DNA from: Pseudomonadales bacterium
GTDB lineage: Bacteria > Pseudomonadota > Gammaproteobacteria > Pseudomonadales > Azotimanducaceae
DNA length: 64,000 nucleotides
NCBI GenBank assembly: GCA_022825925.1
Contig: JAJDVW010000096.1
Coordinates: forward strand, 1 to 64,000
Direction: 5' to 3'
The notes beneath the pieces were generated by a model. That model ran no database searches and had not been told where the DNA came from. It saw only the letters and a program-made list of their open reading frames with translations. Position 1 is the stretch's first letter; the number at the start of each line of letters is the position of its first letter. The position numbers were made by a program, and so were the translations under genes. This document shows positions 52,367 through 61,017 of the stretch, piece after piece.

Positions 52367-53214
52367 GCGTCCCGGCGCCCGCGCGACCTGACGGTCGCGG
52401 CCCGTCCGGGGGGACGGGTGGGAGTTTCGCCGTCGCGATACTCCCACGGCGCAAGCTCCTGGGCCGGGACCGGATGCTCTGCGCGCTGTTGCTCGCCGCA
52501 GTCGCGCACGCCGGGCTGATCCTGGGCCTCCCGTCGCCCTTCCCGGTTCCCGCGGAACGGGACACGGGGAGCATCGCCATCCTGCTCGCGCTGCCGCCGC
52601 CGCCCGAGCCCGTACCCCCGGCCGCCGCGGGCGGTGCAGCGCCCCTGCCCGCCATGCCGAGGCCGGCGGCGGAGCTACCCGCGGAACCCGCCCCGGTAAC
52701 GGCGCGCGCGCCGGCGACGCCCAACCCCGAAGTACCTCCCGTCGAGAGCGTGGCGACGGCACCACCCGAGCCCGCCAAGTGGCGCATGCGGGACTACGCG
52801 ACCACCGTACGGGAGGTCGCGCGCGCCGGGGAAGACCGCTCGGGAGCGTCGAGCCGCGTCCGCCGGGTGACCGGCGTGTCGCCGGCGAGCCCCGAACTCT
52901 CGTACTACTTCGAAGCGTGGCGCCGCAAGGTCGAACGCGTCGGCAACCTCAACTATCCCGACGCGGCGCGGGCCCGGAGTCTCTACGGCAGCCTGCGCCT
53001 CCTCGTCGCCATCGTCCCGGACGGCACCCTCCGCGACGTGCGCGTGCTCGAGTCCTCCCGTCATCGCGTCCTGGACGACGCGGCCCTGCGGATCGTGCGC
53101 CTGGCCGCCCCGTTCGCGCCGTTCCCACCCGAGATGCGCCGCAACACCGACGTGCTCGAGATCGTCCGCACCTGGCAGTTCAGGAAGCACCGCGACGGCT
53201 TCCGAACCCTGTAG
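52363..53214 (+). CDS. tonB: TonB-family energy transducer
   Basis: The 283-residue protein has one membrane segment (CALLLAAVAHAGLILGL, about 40-56) with a His in it, as in TonB. A long Pro/Ala/Glu-rich periplasmic stretch (LPPPPEPVPPAAAGGAA and so on) and a C-terminal TonB domain follow (NYPDAARARSLYGSLRLLVAIVPDGTLRDVRVLESSRHRVLDDAALRIVRLAAPFAPFPPEM). It should link ExbBD to outer-membrane receptors such as the one at 25-28 kb. algH/yqgE and yqgF, which often follow, are absent. Confidence 0.88.
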   Translation: MSVPAPARPDGRGPSGGTGGSFAVAILPRRKLLGRDRMLCALLLAAVAHAGLILGLPSPFPVPAERDTGSIAILLALPPPPEPVPPAAAGGAAPLPAMPRPAAELPAEPAPVTARAPATPNPEVPPVESVATAPPEPAKWRMRDYATTVREVARAGEDRSGASSRVRRVTGVSPASPELSYYFEAWRRKVERVGNLNYPDAARARSLYGSLRLLVAIVPDGTLRDVRVLESSRHRVLDDAALRIVRLAAPFAPFPPEMRRNTDVLEIVRTWQFRKHRDGFRTL

Positions 53215-53317
53215 CTTCTAGCGGCATGGTTGTCGTCGACACGATGCCGTCGACGCGATGGACGCCGCGGATCGGCGTCGCGTACCCTCCGCGGTTTCGC
53301 CGGCCAGGGAACTCGAC

Positions 53318-53407
53318 GTGAAGGCCCCCCGCACCCCCGACGATCGTTTCGCCGACCTGCCGGGATACCCGTTCGCACCCCAGTTCACGGTCGGCAACCC
53401 GCTCTGA
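53318..53407 (+). pseudogene. N-terminal remnant of a haloalkane dehalogenase
   Basis: A 29-codon frame from GTG 53318 contains RTPDDRFADLPGYPFAPQFT and then stops. The string R-T-P-D-x-R-F-x-x-L-P-x-Y-P-F-A-P is the very typical start of haloalkane dehalogenases. Nothing of the alpha/beta hydrolase core follows. Its stop overlaps the ATG of the next gene by one base (TGATG), so another gene appears to have been joined directly behind the truncated start. Confidence 0.6.
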
Positions 53408-54789
53408 TGCCGGAACGGTTCCAGGACCAGGGGGGCGTCGCGACCATGAATCCGTCGCGATTCGCGCGCGCGGCGGGCTCGTTCATGATGCGGCGCTGGG
53501 CGGACGGGCGCCGGCTGGAGGCCCGGCGCCGGCGCATCGAGCGGGCGCGGCGCCGGGCGGGGCGGCGCCATACGGTCGAGTACTTCCACCAGGTGGACGA
53601 CGGCTACAGTCACCTCGCGGCGCAGTGCCTGCGGCCGCTGCTCGACACGTACGACATCGATCTCGTCCGTCACCTGGTCCCGAGCCCGAGCGGGCCGAAC
53701 GCGCCGGAGCCGGAGCTGCTGCTGGATCTCTCGTGCTACGACTCGGGGAAGATCGCATCGCACTACGGACTCGACTTCCCGGCGGTCGCCGGCCGGCCCA
53801 ACGACGAGTCCGTGGCACTCGCCGGTCGCGTGCTTGCCGGCCTCGACGCGGAGGCCTTCTCCGAGGCGGCTCCGGAAGTCGGCGCGGCCCTCTGGGCGGG
53901 CGACACGGATGCCCTGCAGACACTGAGCGAGCGGCATCCGCCCGCCGACCCGTCGGCTCTGGCGGACCGCCTGCGGGCGGGCAGGGAGCGGCGCGCGCAG
54001 CTTCGGCATTACTCCGGCGCGATGTTCCACTACGGCGGCGAGTGGTACTGGGGCGTCGACCGCCTGTACCACCTGGAGGAGCGTCTCGCGGAACTGGGGG
54101 CGCGCAAGGTCGCTGACCAACGGGTGGCCCCGCGACCGGCCATCCCCCGGGGTCCGCTCAGGGACGACGGTTCGCTGACCCTCGAGATCTACCCGTCCCT
54201 GCGCAGTCCCTACAGCTCGCTGATCTTCGACACGGCGGTGGAGCTGGCGCGGGAGACCGGCGTCACGATGCGCATGCGCCCGGTGCTGCCGATGGTGATG
54301 CGGGGCGTGCCGGCCACGCGGGAGAAGGGCGTCTACATCTTCACGGACGCGGCCCGGGAGGCGCGCAAGCTCGGGCTCGACGACTGGGGCAACGTCCACG
54401 ATCCCATCGGCGACCCCGTGCGGCGGGGCTACTCCCTCTACCCCTGGGCCGCGTCGCGGGGCAAGGGCGTGGAGCTCCTCTCGGCCTTCTTCCGCGAAGC
54501 GTTCTTCGAAGGCGTCGACACCGGCAAGGACCGCGGACTGCGCCGCGTCGTGGAGCGGGCCGGGCTGCCGTGGGACGAGGCGCGCGCGATCGTCGGGAAC
54601 CGGGACTGGGAGGAGGAACTCGAAGCGAACCGCCTGGCGATGTACGGCTGCGGGTTGTGGGGCGTGCCGAGTTTCCGGCTGCTGGACGGCGAGGGGGAGA
54701 CCGCGCTCGCCGTGTGGGGACAGGATCGCCTCTGGCTCGTGGGGCGCGAGATCCAGCGGCTCCTCGAGGAGCGCTCCAGGACTTCGTGA
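53407..54789 (+). CDS. Tandem DsbA/HCCA-isomerase-like thioredoxin-fold protein
   Basis: The 460-residue protein contains two DsbA/2-hydroxychromene-2-carboxylate-isomerase-like domains. The first starts HTVEYFHQVDDGYSHLAAQCLRPLLDTYDIDLVRHLVPSP and the second LTLEIYPSLRSPYSSLIFDTAVELARETGVTMRMRPVLPMVMRG. The end, ANRLAMYGCGLWGVPSFRLLDGEGETALAVWGQDRLWLVGREI, is the cis-Pro region of the fold. No CxxC is present, so thiol oxidation is unlikely; a glutathione-dependent isomerase-like role is possible next to gshB. The start is ATG 53407, with ATG 53446 as alternative. A basic N-terminus precedes the first domain. Confidence 0.75.
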   Translation: MPERFQDQGGVATMNPSRFARAAGSFMMRRWADGRRLEARRRRIERARRRAGRRHTVEYFHQVDDGYSHLAAQCLRPLLDTYDIDLVRHLVPSPSGPNAPEPELLLDLSCYDSGKIASHYGLDFPAVAGRPNDESVALAGRVLAGLDAEAFSEAAPEVGAALWAGDTDALQTLSERHPPADPSALADRLRAGRERRAQLRHYSGAMFHYGGEWYWGVDRLYHLEERLAELGARKVADQRVAPRPAIPRGPLRDDGSLTLEIYPSLRSPYSSLIFDTAVELARETGVTMRMRPVLPMVMRGVPATREKGVYIFTDAAREARKLGLDDWGNVHDPIGDPVRRGYSLYPWAASRGKGVELLSAFFREAFFEGVDTGKDRGLRRVVERAGLPWDEARAIVGNRDWEEELEANRLAMYGCGLWGVPSFRLLDGEGETALAVWGQDRLWLVGREIQRLLEERSRTS

Positions 54790-54889
54790 ACGGCTGCCGG
54801 AGGCGTCCTTTTGCGCGGGGACGCTTACGTAGAGAATAGCGTCGCGGCCGACCCGGGGGGACGGGACCATTTCGCTGCTCGAAATCTAC

Positions 54890-55828
54890 ATGATCGTCGG
54901 GTTCCTGCTCGCCGCGTACTCGGTCGTGGCGAACGACTCGATCCAGACCCTCGGCACGTTTCTGTCGTCGAACGCGCATCGGCCCTGGTGGGTGCTGTGG
55001 CTGTTCGCCGGGGGGATTCTCTTCGTGGTGATCGGCTACGGCTGGTGGGCCAACGCGGGCGATCCGGCGTACGGGCGGCTCGCCGAGTTCCCGCCCCCCG
55101 AGGGCGGCGTCCAGTGGTATCACGTGGTGCCGCCGCTCGCGCTGCTCATCCTGACCCGGTTCGGTGTCCCGGTCAGCACGAGCTTCCTCATCCTGACCGT
55201 CTTCACCGCCGCGAACCTCCCGGAGATGCTGCTCAAGTCGCTGGCCGGCTACGCGGTGGCCTTCTTAAGCGCCATCGTGCTCTTCCGCCTCGTGTTCCGG
55301 CGCGCGTCGGAGTACTTCCACCGCACCCGCGGCAGCGCGATTCCCGCCTACTGGGTCGCCCTGCAGTGGCTGTCGACCGGCTTCCTCTGGAGCCAGTGGC
55401 TGATCCAGGACCTGGCGAACATCTTCGTCTACCTGCCCCGGGAGCTGTCGCTCGGCTGGTTCGCCTTCGGCGTGCTGGTGCCCGTCGGGCTCCTCGGCAT
55501 CGTCTTCTACCAGTTCGGCGGCCAGATCCAGAAGATCGTCACGTCGAAGACCGACACGACGGACATCCGCGCGGCGACGATCATCGACTTCATCTACGGC
55601 CTCGTGCTGCTGGTGTTCAAGGAGTGGAGCGACATGCCCATGAGCACGACCTGGGTGTTCCTCGGCATCCTCGCCGGGCGCGAGTTCGCGCTGTCGATGT
55701 ACCTCGCGGACACGAGCGGTCGCGCCACCGCGCGCAAGGTGCTGTCCGATGCCTCAAAGGCGTTCCTGGGGCTCGCCGTCAGCGTCATCCTCGCATTCGC
55801 GCTGCCGTGGGTCGCGACCCGGTTCTGA
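54890..55828 (+). CDS. Pit-like integral membrane protein
   Basis: This 312-residue protein has about eight hydrophobic segments. It opens with MIVGFLLAAYSVVANDSIQTLGTFLSSN, in which the membrane-embedded N-D-S-I-Q-T-L-G-T resembles the phosphate-permease (Pit) signature region. Also visible are VPVSTSFLILTVF and TDTTDIRAATIIDFIYGLVLLVFKEWSDMPMSTTWVFLG, which repeats that kind of motif in the second half. I infer an anion or phosphate transporter-like protein. The frame extends upstream through SLLEIY to an ATT at 54869 behind a GGGGGGACGGG stretch, so the true start may be a rare ATT codon. Confidence 0.65.
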   Translation: MIVGFLLAAYSVVANDSIQTLGTFLSSNAHRPWWVLWLFAGGILFVVIGYGWWANAGDPAYGRLAEFPPPEGGVQWYHVVPPLALLILTRFGVPVSTSFLILTVFTAANLPEMLLKSLAGYAVAFLSAIVLFRLVFRRASEYFHRTRGSAIPAYWVALQWLSTGFLWSQWLIQDLANIFVYLPRELSLGWFAFGVLVPVGLLGIVFYQFGGQIQKIVTSKTDTTDIRAATIIDFIYGLVLLVFKEWSDMPMSTTWVFLGILAGREFALSMYLADTSGRATARKVLSDASKAFLGLAVSVILAFALPWVATRF

Positions 55829-55841
55829 GGGAGGGCGGCGC

Positions 55842-57017
55842 ATGGACGACTTCCGGGCGGACACGCGGGCGTGGCTCGACGCGAACTGCCCTCCCGGCGC
55901 GCGGAGACCGGGGCAGGTTCCGTGGGGCAGCAGCCGGATAGAACTCGACCCCGACACCCGGCTCTGGCTCGAGCGCATGGCGGAGCGCGGCTGGACCGTG
56001 CCCACCTGGCCCAGGGAGTACGGCGGGGCCGAACTGACCCGCGGCGAGTACACCGTCCTGATCGAGGAACTCAAGCGCATCGGAGCGCGGACGCCGCTCA
56101 CGGGGCGCGGCGTCAACTACATCGGTCCGACGATCCTCGAACTCGGCACCGACGACCAGAAACAGCGCTGGTTGCCGGGGATCGCCCGCGGCGAAGGCGG
56201 CTGGGCGATGGGCTACTCGGAGCCGGGCGCCGGATCGGACCTCGCGAGCCTGAGCCTCCGCGCCGTGCGCCAGGGCGATCACTACGTCCTGAACGGGCGC
56301 AAGATCTGGACCTCCGACGCCATGGAGTCGGACTACATCTTCGTCCTGGCCCGGACCGACCCCGACCTGCCCAAGCACCAGGGCATCAGCCTGATCCTCG
56401 TCGACATGGACCAGCCCGGCGTGCAGGTGCGGCCCATCCGCCTCATCTCGGGCGCCTCGCCGTTCAACGAGACGCTGTTCGAGGACGCCGTCGCCTCGGC
56501 GTCGGACGTGATCGGGGGCGTCAACCGCGGGTGGACGGCCGGCAAGCGGTTGCTGCAGTTCGAGCGTTCGACGCATGCCGGGATCAACATCTCCGGCTCC
56601 CAGGGCGGGCGGGCGTCGGAGAGCCGGCTGCCGGAACAGGTGAAGCGGCGCGTGCCGTTGCGGGACGGCCGCATCGCCGACCCCGTGCTGCGGGCGCGGC
56701 TCATCCGTCACGAGCAGAACGTCCACGCGCAGCGCCTCACCCAGCGCCGCACGATCGAGGAACTCCAGGCGCGGGCGCCCGGGTTCGCGTCGTCCGCGGT
56801 CAAGCTCACCGGGGCGCTCAACCAGCAGGAGGCCGACGAGTTGCTGGTCTCCGCGCTCGGCACGCGGGGCGTGGGCTGGGAAGGGGACGGCTACACGGCC
56901 GACGAGATCGAAGCGACCCGCGACTGGCTGCGGCAGAAATCGCTGACCATCGCCGGCGGCACGAAGGAGGTGCAGCTCAACATCGTGGCGAAGCGGGTGC
57001 TGGGCCTGCCGGACTGA
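55842..57017 (+). CDS. Acyl-CoA dehydrogenase
   Basis: This 391-residue flavoenzyme has TVPTWPREYGGAELTRGEYTVLIEELKRIGA, WAMGYSEPGAGSDLASLSLRAVRQGDHYVLNGRKIWTSDAMESDYIFVLART and a C-terminal IAGGTKEVQLNIVAKRVLGLP. It dehydrogenates an acyl-CoA thioester, with electrons going to ETF. ATG 55842 has GGGAGGG upstream and lies 13 bases after the membrane-protein stop. The substrate is unknown; the central region is more divergent than the ends. Confidence 0.88.
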   Translation: MDDFRADTRAWLDANCPPGARRPGQVPWGSSRIELDPDTRLWLERMAERGWTVPTWPREYGGAELTRGEYTVLIEELKRIGARTPLTGRGVNYIGPTILELGTDDQKQRWLPGIARGEGGWAMGYSEPGAGSDLASLSLRAVRQGDHYVLNGRKIWTSDAMESDYIFVLARTDPDLPKHQGISLILVDMDQPGVQVRPIRLISGASPFNETLFEDAVASASDVIGGVNRGWTAGKRLLQFERSTHAGINISGSQGGRASESRLPEQVKRRVPLRDGRIADPVLRARLIRHEQNVHAQRLTQRRTIEELQARAPGFASSAVKLTGALNQQEADELLVSALGTRGVGWEGDGYTADEIEATRDWLRQKSLTIAGGTKEVQLNIVAKRVLGLPD

Positions 57018-57073
57018 GCCTGCCGGACGCGGGCATCGCGACGGCGACTTATGTCCGGCGAATGGAGACGTGT

Positions 57074-57107
57074 GTCCACGGAGGCGGCGCGTCCACGGAG
57101 GCGGCGC
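57074..57107. repeat. Two perfect 17-bp tandem copies
   Basis: GTCCACGGAGGCGGCGC occurs at 57074-57090 and again at 57091-57107, in the gap between the acyl-CoA dehydrogenase stop and the convergent vapC stop. Confidence 0.85.
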
Positions 57108-57131
57108 GATGCCGCGCGTAACGCGCCGTCG

Positions 57132-57518
57132 TCAGCGGATACAGACGATCTCGACATCGAGGTCCAGCCTGCTCCAGGCGCGGTCGGCGGTAAGCGCGGG
57201 AACGTCCTGCAGACGCGCAGTGGCGAGACAGGCCCGGTCACCCAAACCGAGGCCCTGGCGCCGCGTGGCCGGCCGGTAGCGACCGCTCTGCAGCGCGCAC
57301 CGGAGGTCAAAGGGCAGGACCTCCACTCGCAGCTCGTCGAGCGCCAGGGCGACTTCCGACTCGACCCAGCCATCCTCATGCAGGCACGCGGCGACCTCGG
57401 CGGCATTGACGGCCGAGGTCGCCGCGTCTGTTCGCAGGGCTTCCGCAACGACATCCGAGCCGGGCTCGACAAAGACGACGGCAAGGATGGCGGAGGCGTC
57501 GAGGACGCAGGCTGCCAT
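57132..57518 (-). CDS. vapC: VapC-type PIN-domain toxin
   Basis: This 128-residue PIN ribonuclease has the four acidic residues in place: D7 (VLDASAIL), E41 (NAAEVAACL), D94 (GLGDRACLATA) and D112 (LTADRAW). VapC toxins cut tRNA or rRNA and are held in check by the adjacent antitoxin. It starts one base after the vapB stop, the usual antitoxin-toxin order. Confidence 0.9.
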   Translation of the reverse strand: MAACVLDASAILAVVFVEPGSDVVAEALRTDAATSAVNAAEVAACLHEDGWVESEVALALDELRVEVLPFDLRCALQSGRYRPATRRQGLGLGDRACLATARLQDVPALTADRAWSRLDLDVEIVCIR

Positions 57519-57519
57519 T

Positions 57520-57804
57520 TCAGTCGCGCGCCGCCTCGGCGCGGCGCTCGGCGAGGAAGGCGTCGACGACGCTCCCCTCGCTCCGGCGTCGGCTGCGGGC
57601 GATGGCCCGCACGCGGGCGAGGCCGGCGTCCAGCGTTCGAAGCCTGATACCGTCGTCTTCGAGAGACATGGTCAACTCTTCCCCCTCCCGTATCTCGAGT
57701 GCCCTGCGCATGTCCACGGGGATCACGATCCGCCCGGTGCCGTCCATGCGTACGCGTTGCGGCGCCACGCCGCCCGTCGCCGTTCTCCCACGAAGGTCAT
57801 CCAT
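57520..57804 (-). CDS. vapB: VapB-type antitoxin (AbrB/SpoVT swapped-hairpin)
   Basis: This 94-residue protein has the AbrB/MazE-like DNA-binding fold QRVRMDGTGRIVIPVDMRRALEIREGEELTMSLEDDGIRLRTL, followed by a charged helix (ARVRAIARSRRRSEGSVVDAFLAERRAEAARD) suited to wrapping the toxin. It should neutralise VapC and autorepress the pair. ATG 57804 gives the domain with a short leader. Confidence 0.88.
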   Translation of the reverse strand: MDDLRGRTATGGVAPQRVRMDGTGRIVIPVDMRRALEIREGEELTMSLEDDGIRLRTLDAGLARVRAIARSRRRSEGSVVDAFLAERRAEAARD

Positions 57805-57838
57805 GCCGCATACCGAGTCACAAATGGCAGACAACCCA

Positions 57839-57844
57839 TGTATA
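57839..57844 (-). promoter_or_regulatory. Extended -10 promoter of vapBC
   Basis: On the minus strand TGG-TATACA forms an extended -10 (TGnTATAMT type), placing the start about 28 bases before vapB. The box contains the palindrome GTATAC, a possible part of the VapB operator. Confidence 0.5.
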
Positions 57845-57970
57845 CCATAACGCGGCTTTCTTGCCACAAGTGCGGCTTCGATCCAGGCGACCGGGTTGAC
57901 CGCGCGGCTGCCGTTGGCGCCGCCGACCCTGATCGGGCAAGCTGCACGAAGAACCGGTAAGGAGCCCATC

Positions 57971-58669
57971 CTGACCTCCCCGAACCATGGCGCGGCCCAA
58001 CAAGGGCTGCCGCTTGGCACGGCCGCGCTGGTGGCCGGAGCCGGCCTGCTCCTGATGGTGGTGTCCGCACCGTTCGCTCATCTGTTCGTGTTTCCGGAAC
58101 TCCTGGCGCCGGGCGATGCCGCCCGGACCGCGAGCAACCTGACGGAGAACCGCGGGCTGTTCCTGGCCGGCATCCTCGCCTGGCTCGTGAACTACTCCGC
58201 GGACGTCCTCGTCGGGTGGGCGCTGTTCTACTTCCTCGCGCCAGCCGGTCGCGCGGTGTCGATGCTGGCGTTCGCCTTCTGCCTGATCTACACGGCGGTG
58301 GCGCTCGGCGGAGTGCTCAACTACGTCGAGGCCTTCCGGCTCCTCGACTCGCCGGAAGCCGCCGTGGCCCTCGGCGCGGATCGCCTGCATGGGCAGGTCT
58401 ACATGCTGCTCGACGCGTACCCGCACGACTGGGGGTTCGCGCTGCTCGTCTTCGGTGTCGTGCTGCTGCTGCGCGCCTACCTGGTCATTCGGGCGGAGCA
58501 CGTGCCGTCGGTCTTCGGTGTACTGCTCGCCGTGGCGGGGTTGGCGTATGTCGTTACCGAGCTGGGGCGGCTTGTCGCTCCGGACGTGAGCCTCGATTTC
58601 CTGCTGGTCACCGGTCTGGCCGAGCCGGTGTTCATGATCTGGCTGCTCGTCAAGGGCCGGCATCTCTAA
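57971..58669 (+). CDS. DUF4386-type membrane protein
   Basis: The protein has about six membrane segments (LPLGTAALVAGAGLLLMVVSAPFAHLFVF; GLFLAGILAWLVNYSADVLVGWALFYFLAP; VSMLAFAFCLIYTAVALGGVLNYVEAFRLL; DWGFALLVFGVVLLLRAYLVI; VFGVLLAVAGLAYVVTELGRLV; FMIWLLVKGRHL), as in the DUF4386 family of unknown function. The start is uncertain. TAAGGAG lies six bases before a CTG at 57971 (232 residues), while the nearest conventional start, TTG 57896, has no ribosome-binding site. It precedes the sulfatase by 25 bases, with which it may form an operon. Confidence 0.7.
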   Translation: MTSPNHGAAQQGLPLGTAALVAGAGLLLMVVSAPFAHLFVFPELLAPGDAARTASNLTENRGLFLAGILAWLVNYSADVLVGWALFYFLAPAGRAVSMLAFAFCLIYTAVALGGVLNYVEAFRLLDSPEAAVALGADRLHGQVYMLLDAYPHDWGFALLVFGVVLLLRAYLVIRAEHVPSVFGVLLAVAGLAYVVTELGRLVAPDVSLDFLLVTGLAEPVFMIWLLVKGRHL

Positions 58670-58694
58670 CCCACGCAAGGACGGGAGACGATTC

Positions 58695-60053
58695 ATGTCC
58701 AACGTCATCGTGTTCATGTCGGACGAGCACAACCCGCGGTACTCGTCGCCCTACGGTCATGACTTCGTCGACACGCCGAACATGCAGCGGCTGGCCGACA
58801 ACGGCACGTTGTTCGAGCACGCCTACTGCCCGTCCCCGCTCTGCGTACCGAGCCGCTCCGCGTTCCTGACCGGCAAGCGGGTCCACGCCGTACGGGCCTA
58901 CGGCAACAACCGGCTCGGCATCGCGCCCGAGACCCGGGGCCTCGGCGCCGTGCTCGGCGAACGGGGCGTGCACACGGCGTTCATCGGCAAGGTGCATGCC
59001 TATCGGCCCGTTGCCGAACTGGGATTCTCGGAGACCCTCGAGACCTACGACGGCGCATGGGCATTCGACGAGGCGCAACACCGCCGCCCGCTTGCGGTCC
59101 GCGCCGAGGGCGCGAGGCGCCTCGATGCGTACGGTCCCCGCGACGCGCCGTGGGGGAACGACGTCGCGTACATGGACGCGGCCGTCGACTGGCTGCGGAC
59201 CCGGGCTCGGGAGATGGATCGTCCCTGGGTCCTCTACGTCAACCTGCTGAAGCCGCACTTCCCGCACTTCTGCACCGAGGAGCTGTGGGAGAAGTACCGC
59301 GAGCACGGCGACCTCCCGCCACACGGGGTCGAAGCCGCGACCGCGCAGCATCCCTACGCGGCGGACCTGCGCCGGCACTTCTGCGTGGAGCACGTCGAGG
59401 AACGGCAGGTCCGTGGCCTGCGTCGCGGCTACTACGCCTGCGTCAGCTTCATCGACGAGCAACTCGGGCGGCTGCTGTCCGCCCTGGCGGAGACGGGCCT
59501 CGAAAGCACGACCAACCTCGTCTACACCTCCGACCACGGTGAGATGCTCGGCAAGTTCGGGATGTGGTGGAAGTGCAGCCTGCTCGAGGACGCCTCCCGA
59601 ATCCCGTGTATCGCCGCGGGTCCCGACTTCGAGTCGGGCGTACGGGTGACGACGCCCGTCGACCTGCACGACCTGCAGGCCAGCGTGTTCGCGCTGACGG
59701 GCGCCGGACGCCCCGAGCCCTGGCTGGGGACCCCCTTTGGAACGCTGGCGAGGGACGACCGCGACCGGGTGGTCTTCTCCGAGTACCACGGCCACGGAAC
59801 GCGTGCCGGCGCGTTCATGGTGCGCAGGGGCGACTGGAAGCTCATCCACAACGTCGACGCGCCCGACCAGTTGTTCGACCTCGGCAGCGACCCGGACGAA
59901 CTCGAGAATCGACACGAAGCGTGTCCCGCGGAGGCGGGAGAACTGTCCGCGGCGCTGGCGGGAATCTGCGATCCGGCAGCGGAGGATCGCGCGGCGGAGG
60001 CCTTCTGGGAGAGACAGTTGCGACTCTACCGCAAGGAGGCGGCTGACGGTTAG
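58695..60053 (+). CDS. Formylglycine-dependent sulfatase
   Basis: This 452-residue type I sulfatase opens with NVIVFMSDEHNPRYSSPYGHDFVDTPNMQRLADNG (metal-binding Asp) and carries the modification motif C50-V-P-S-R54, in which the Cys becomes formylglycine. TSDHGEMLGKFGMWWKCSLLEDASRIP supplies the second metal site and the Lys. The pattern resembles choline sulfatase and alkyl/aryl-sulfate hydrolases. No signal peptide is seen, so it is probably cytoplasmic. No formylglycine-generating enzyme is in the window. GGGAGA precedes ATG 58695. It overlaps the convergent unknown gene by four bases. Confidence 0.9.
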   Translation: MSNVIVFMSDEHNPRYSSPYGHDFVDTPNMQRLADNGTLFEHAYCPSPLCVPSRSAFLTGKRVHAVRAYGNNRLGIAPETRGLGAVLGERGVHTAFIGKVHAYRPVAELGFSETLETYDGAWAFDEAQHRRPLAVRAEGARRLDAYGPRDAPWGNDVAYMDAAVDWLRTRAREMDRPWVLYVNLLKPHFPHFCTEELWEKYREHGDLPPHGVEAATAQHPYAADLRRHFCVEHVEERQVRGLRRGYYACVSFIDEQLGRLLSALAETGLESTTNLVYTSDHGEMLGKFGMWWKCSLLEDASRIPCIAAGPDFESGVRVTTPVDLHDLQASVFALTGAGRPEPWLGTPFGTLARDDRDRVVFSEYHGHGTRAGAFMVRRGDWKLIHNVDAPDQLFDLGSDPDELENRHEACPAEAGELSAALAGICDPAAEDRAAEAFWERQLRLYRKEAADG

Positions 60054-60946
60054 GGATCCACTCCGCGGCCCAGGGGCGCCCGCGGGGGCAACCAGCCGGG
60101 TGCCATGCGCGGGACGCTCCGCGCGGAGCCGCTTGCCGCATTCGCATCCAGCCTGCCGTAGCGGACGTGGTCGTCCACGCACCGCGCGACCGCGGCCAGC
60201 GCGTCCATCCCGTACTGGTACGTGAATCGGATCGAACTCACGTGATGCGCGTTCTCGTCACGGTCGCTCCGTAGCATGACGGGGGGCGTGGTCCGCAAGC
60301 CGCCGAAGTTGACCCTGAAGCTCCTGAAGGCATCGGTGTCGAACAACTCGGGAGGCCAGTCCGGCCAGATTGCCCAAGACTCGAACCACGCGTCCTGCCA
60401 AACCAGCCGGCGGTCGACGCCCAAACGCTCATAAAACCAGCCAAAGTCGTAACTGACATGCTGGTACTCCAGCCACGCGTCCGAAAACTCCGCCGCATCG
60501 ATTTGATAGCGGATGCGATACTCCCGAAGGTCCGGCTCGCAGGACAGGTCCGAGTATCCGCCTCCACCGCATACCTCGCCAAAGCCTCCGTTTAGCGACA
60601 GCGGGCGGGCGCGTCCCTTGTTCACCTGCACGCTGCGGATATACACAACCGGCCGCAGAGGATCGTCGTCGCCTCGTTCCCGCCGGATGTCGACGGTCTT
60701 GGTATCTGCGAGGAGGTAGAGTGCGGGCGGCTCGACACGTTCGTAGCTCAGGGCTGCCCCGCCCCCCAGTCTCGCATGGCACGAGGCCCGCCATTCGCCG
60801 GTCGCGGCATCCTTCCAGGCCGTTTTGTCCATCGTCCACACTTCCGCGCCCACGCTGACGCCGAGCAGCACCGTGACTCCCGCGAGGACCCTTTGCCGTG
60901 CGCGTCCGAGCGCCGACAGAGCCCTGGCTCGCTTCGGTCTCTCCAT
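60050..60946 (-). CDS. Secreted or membrane-anchored protein of unknown function
   Basis: This 298-residue protein has a basic N-terminus followed by one hydrophobic segment (RVLAGVTVLLGVSVGAEVW). It then has a mixed domain with several Trp/Tyr-rich stretches (HVSYDFGWFYERLG, WQDAWFESWAIWPDWPPELF) and four Cys that could form disulfides in the periplasm. I do not recognise the family. ATG 60946 has GGAGAAAG upstream. It is downstream of a sulfatase on the same strand and convergent to another, so an association with sulfated substrates is possible but unproven. Confidence 0.65.
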   Translation of the reverse strand: MERPKRARALSALGRARQRVLAGVTVLLGVSVGAEVWTMDKTAWKDAATGEWRASCHARLGGGAALSYERVEPPALYLLADTKTVDIRRERGDDDPLRPVVYIRSVQVNKGRARPLSLNGGFGEVCGGGGYSDLSCEPDLREYRIRYQIDAAEFSDAWLEYQHVSYDFGWFYERLGVDRRLVWQDAWFESWAIWPDWPPELFDTDAFRSFRVNFGGLRTTPPVMLRSDRDENAHHVSSIRFTYQYGMDALAAVARCVDDHVRYGRLDANAASGSARSVPRMAPGWLPPRAPLGRGVDP

Positions 60947-61017
60947 GACTTTCTCCCTGGGGCCCGGCGGCTTTCGGTAGCTGGAACGGCGCAAGGCCGA
61001 GAATCGCCCTGCCGGCA

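Noticed and set aside
53407-54789. Thiol-disulfide oxidase function for the DsbA-like protein
   Set aside because: Neither domain has a CxxC motif and there is no signal peptide, so I kept only the fold assignment.
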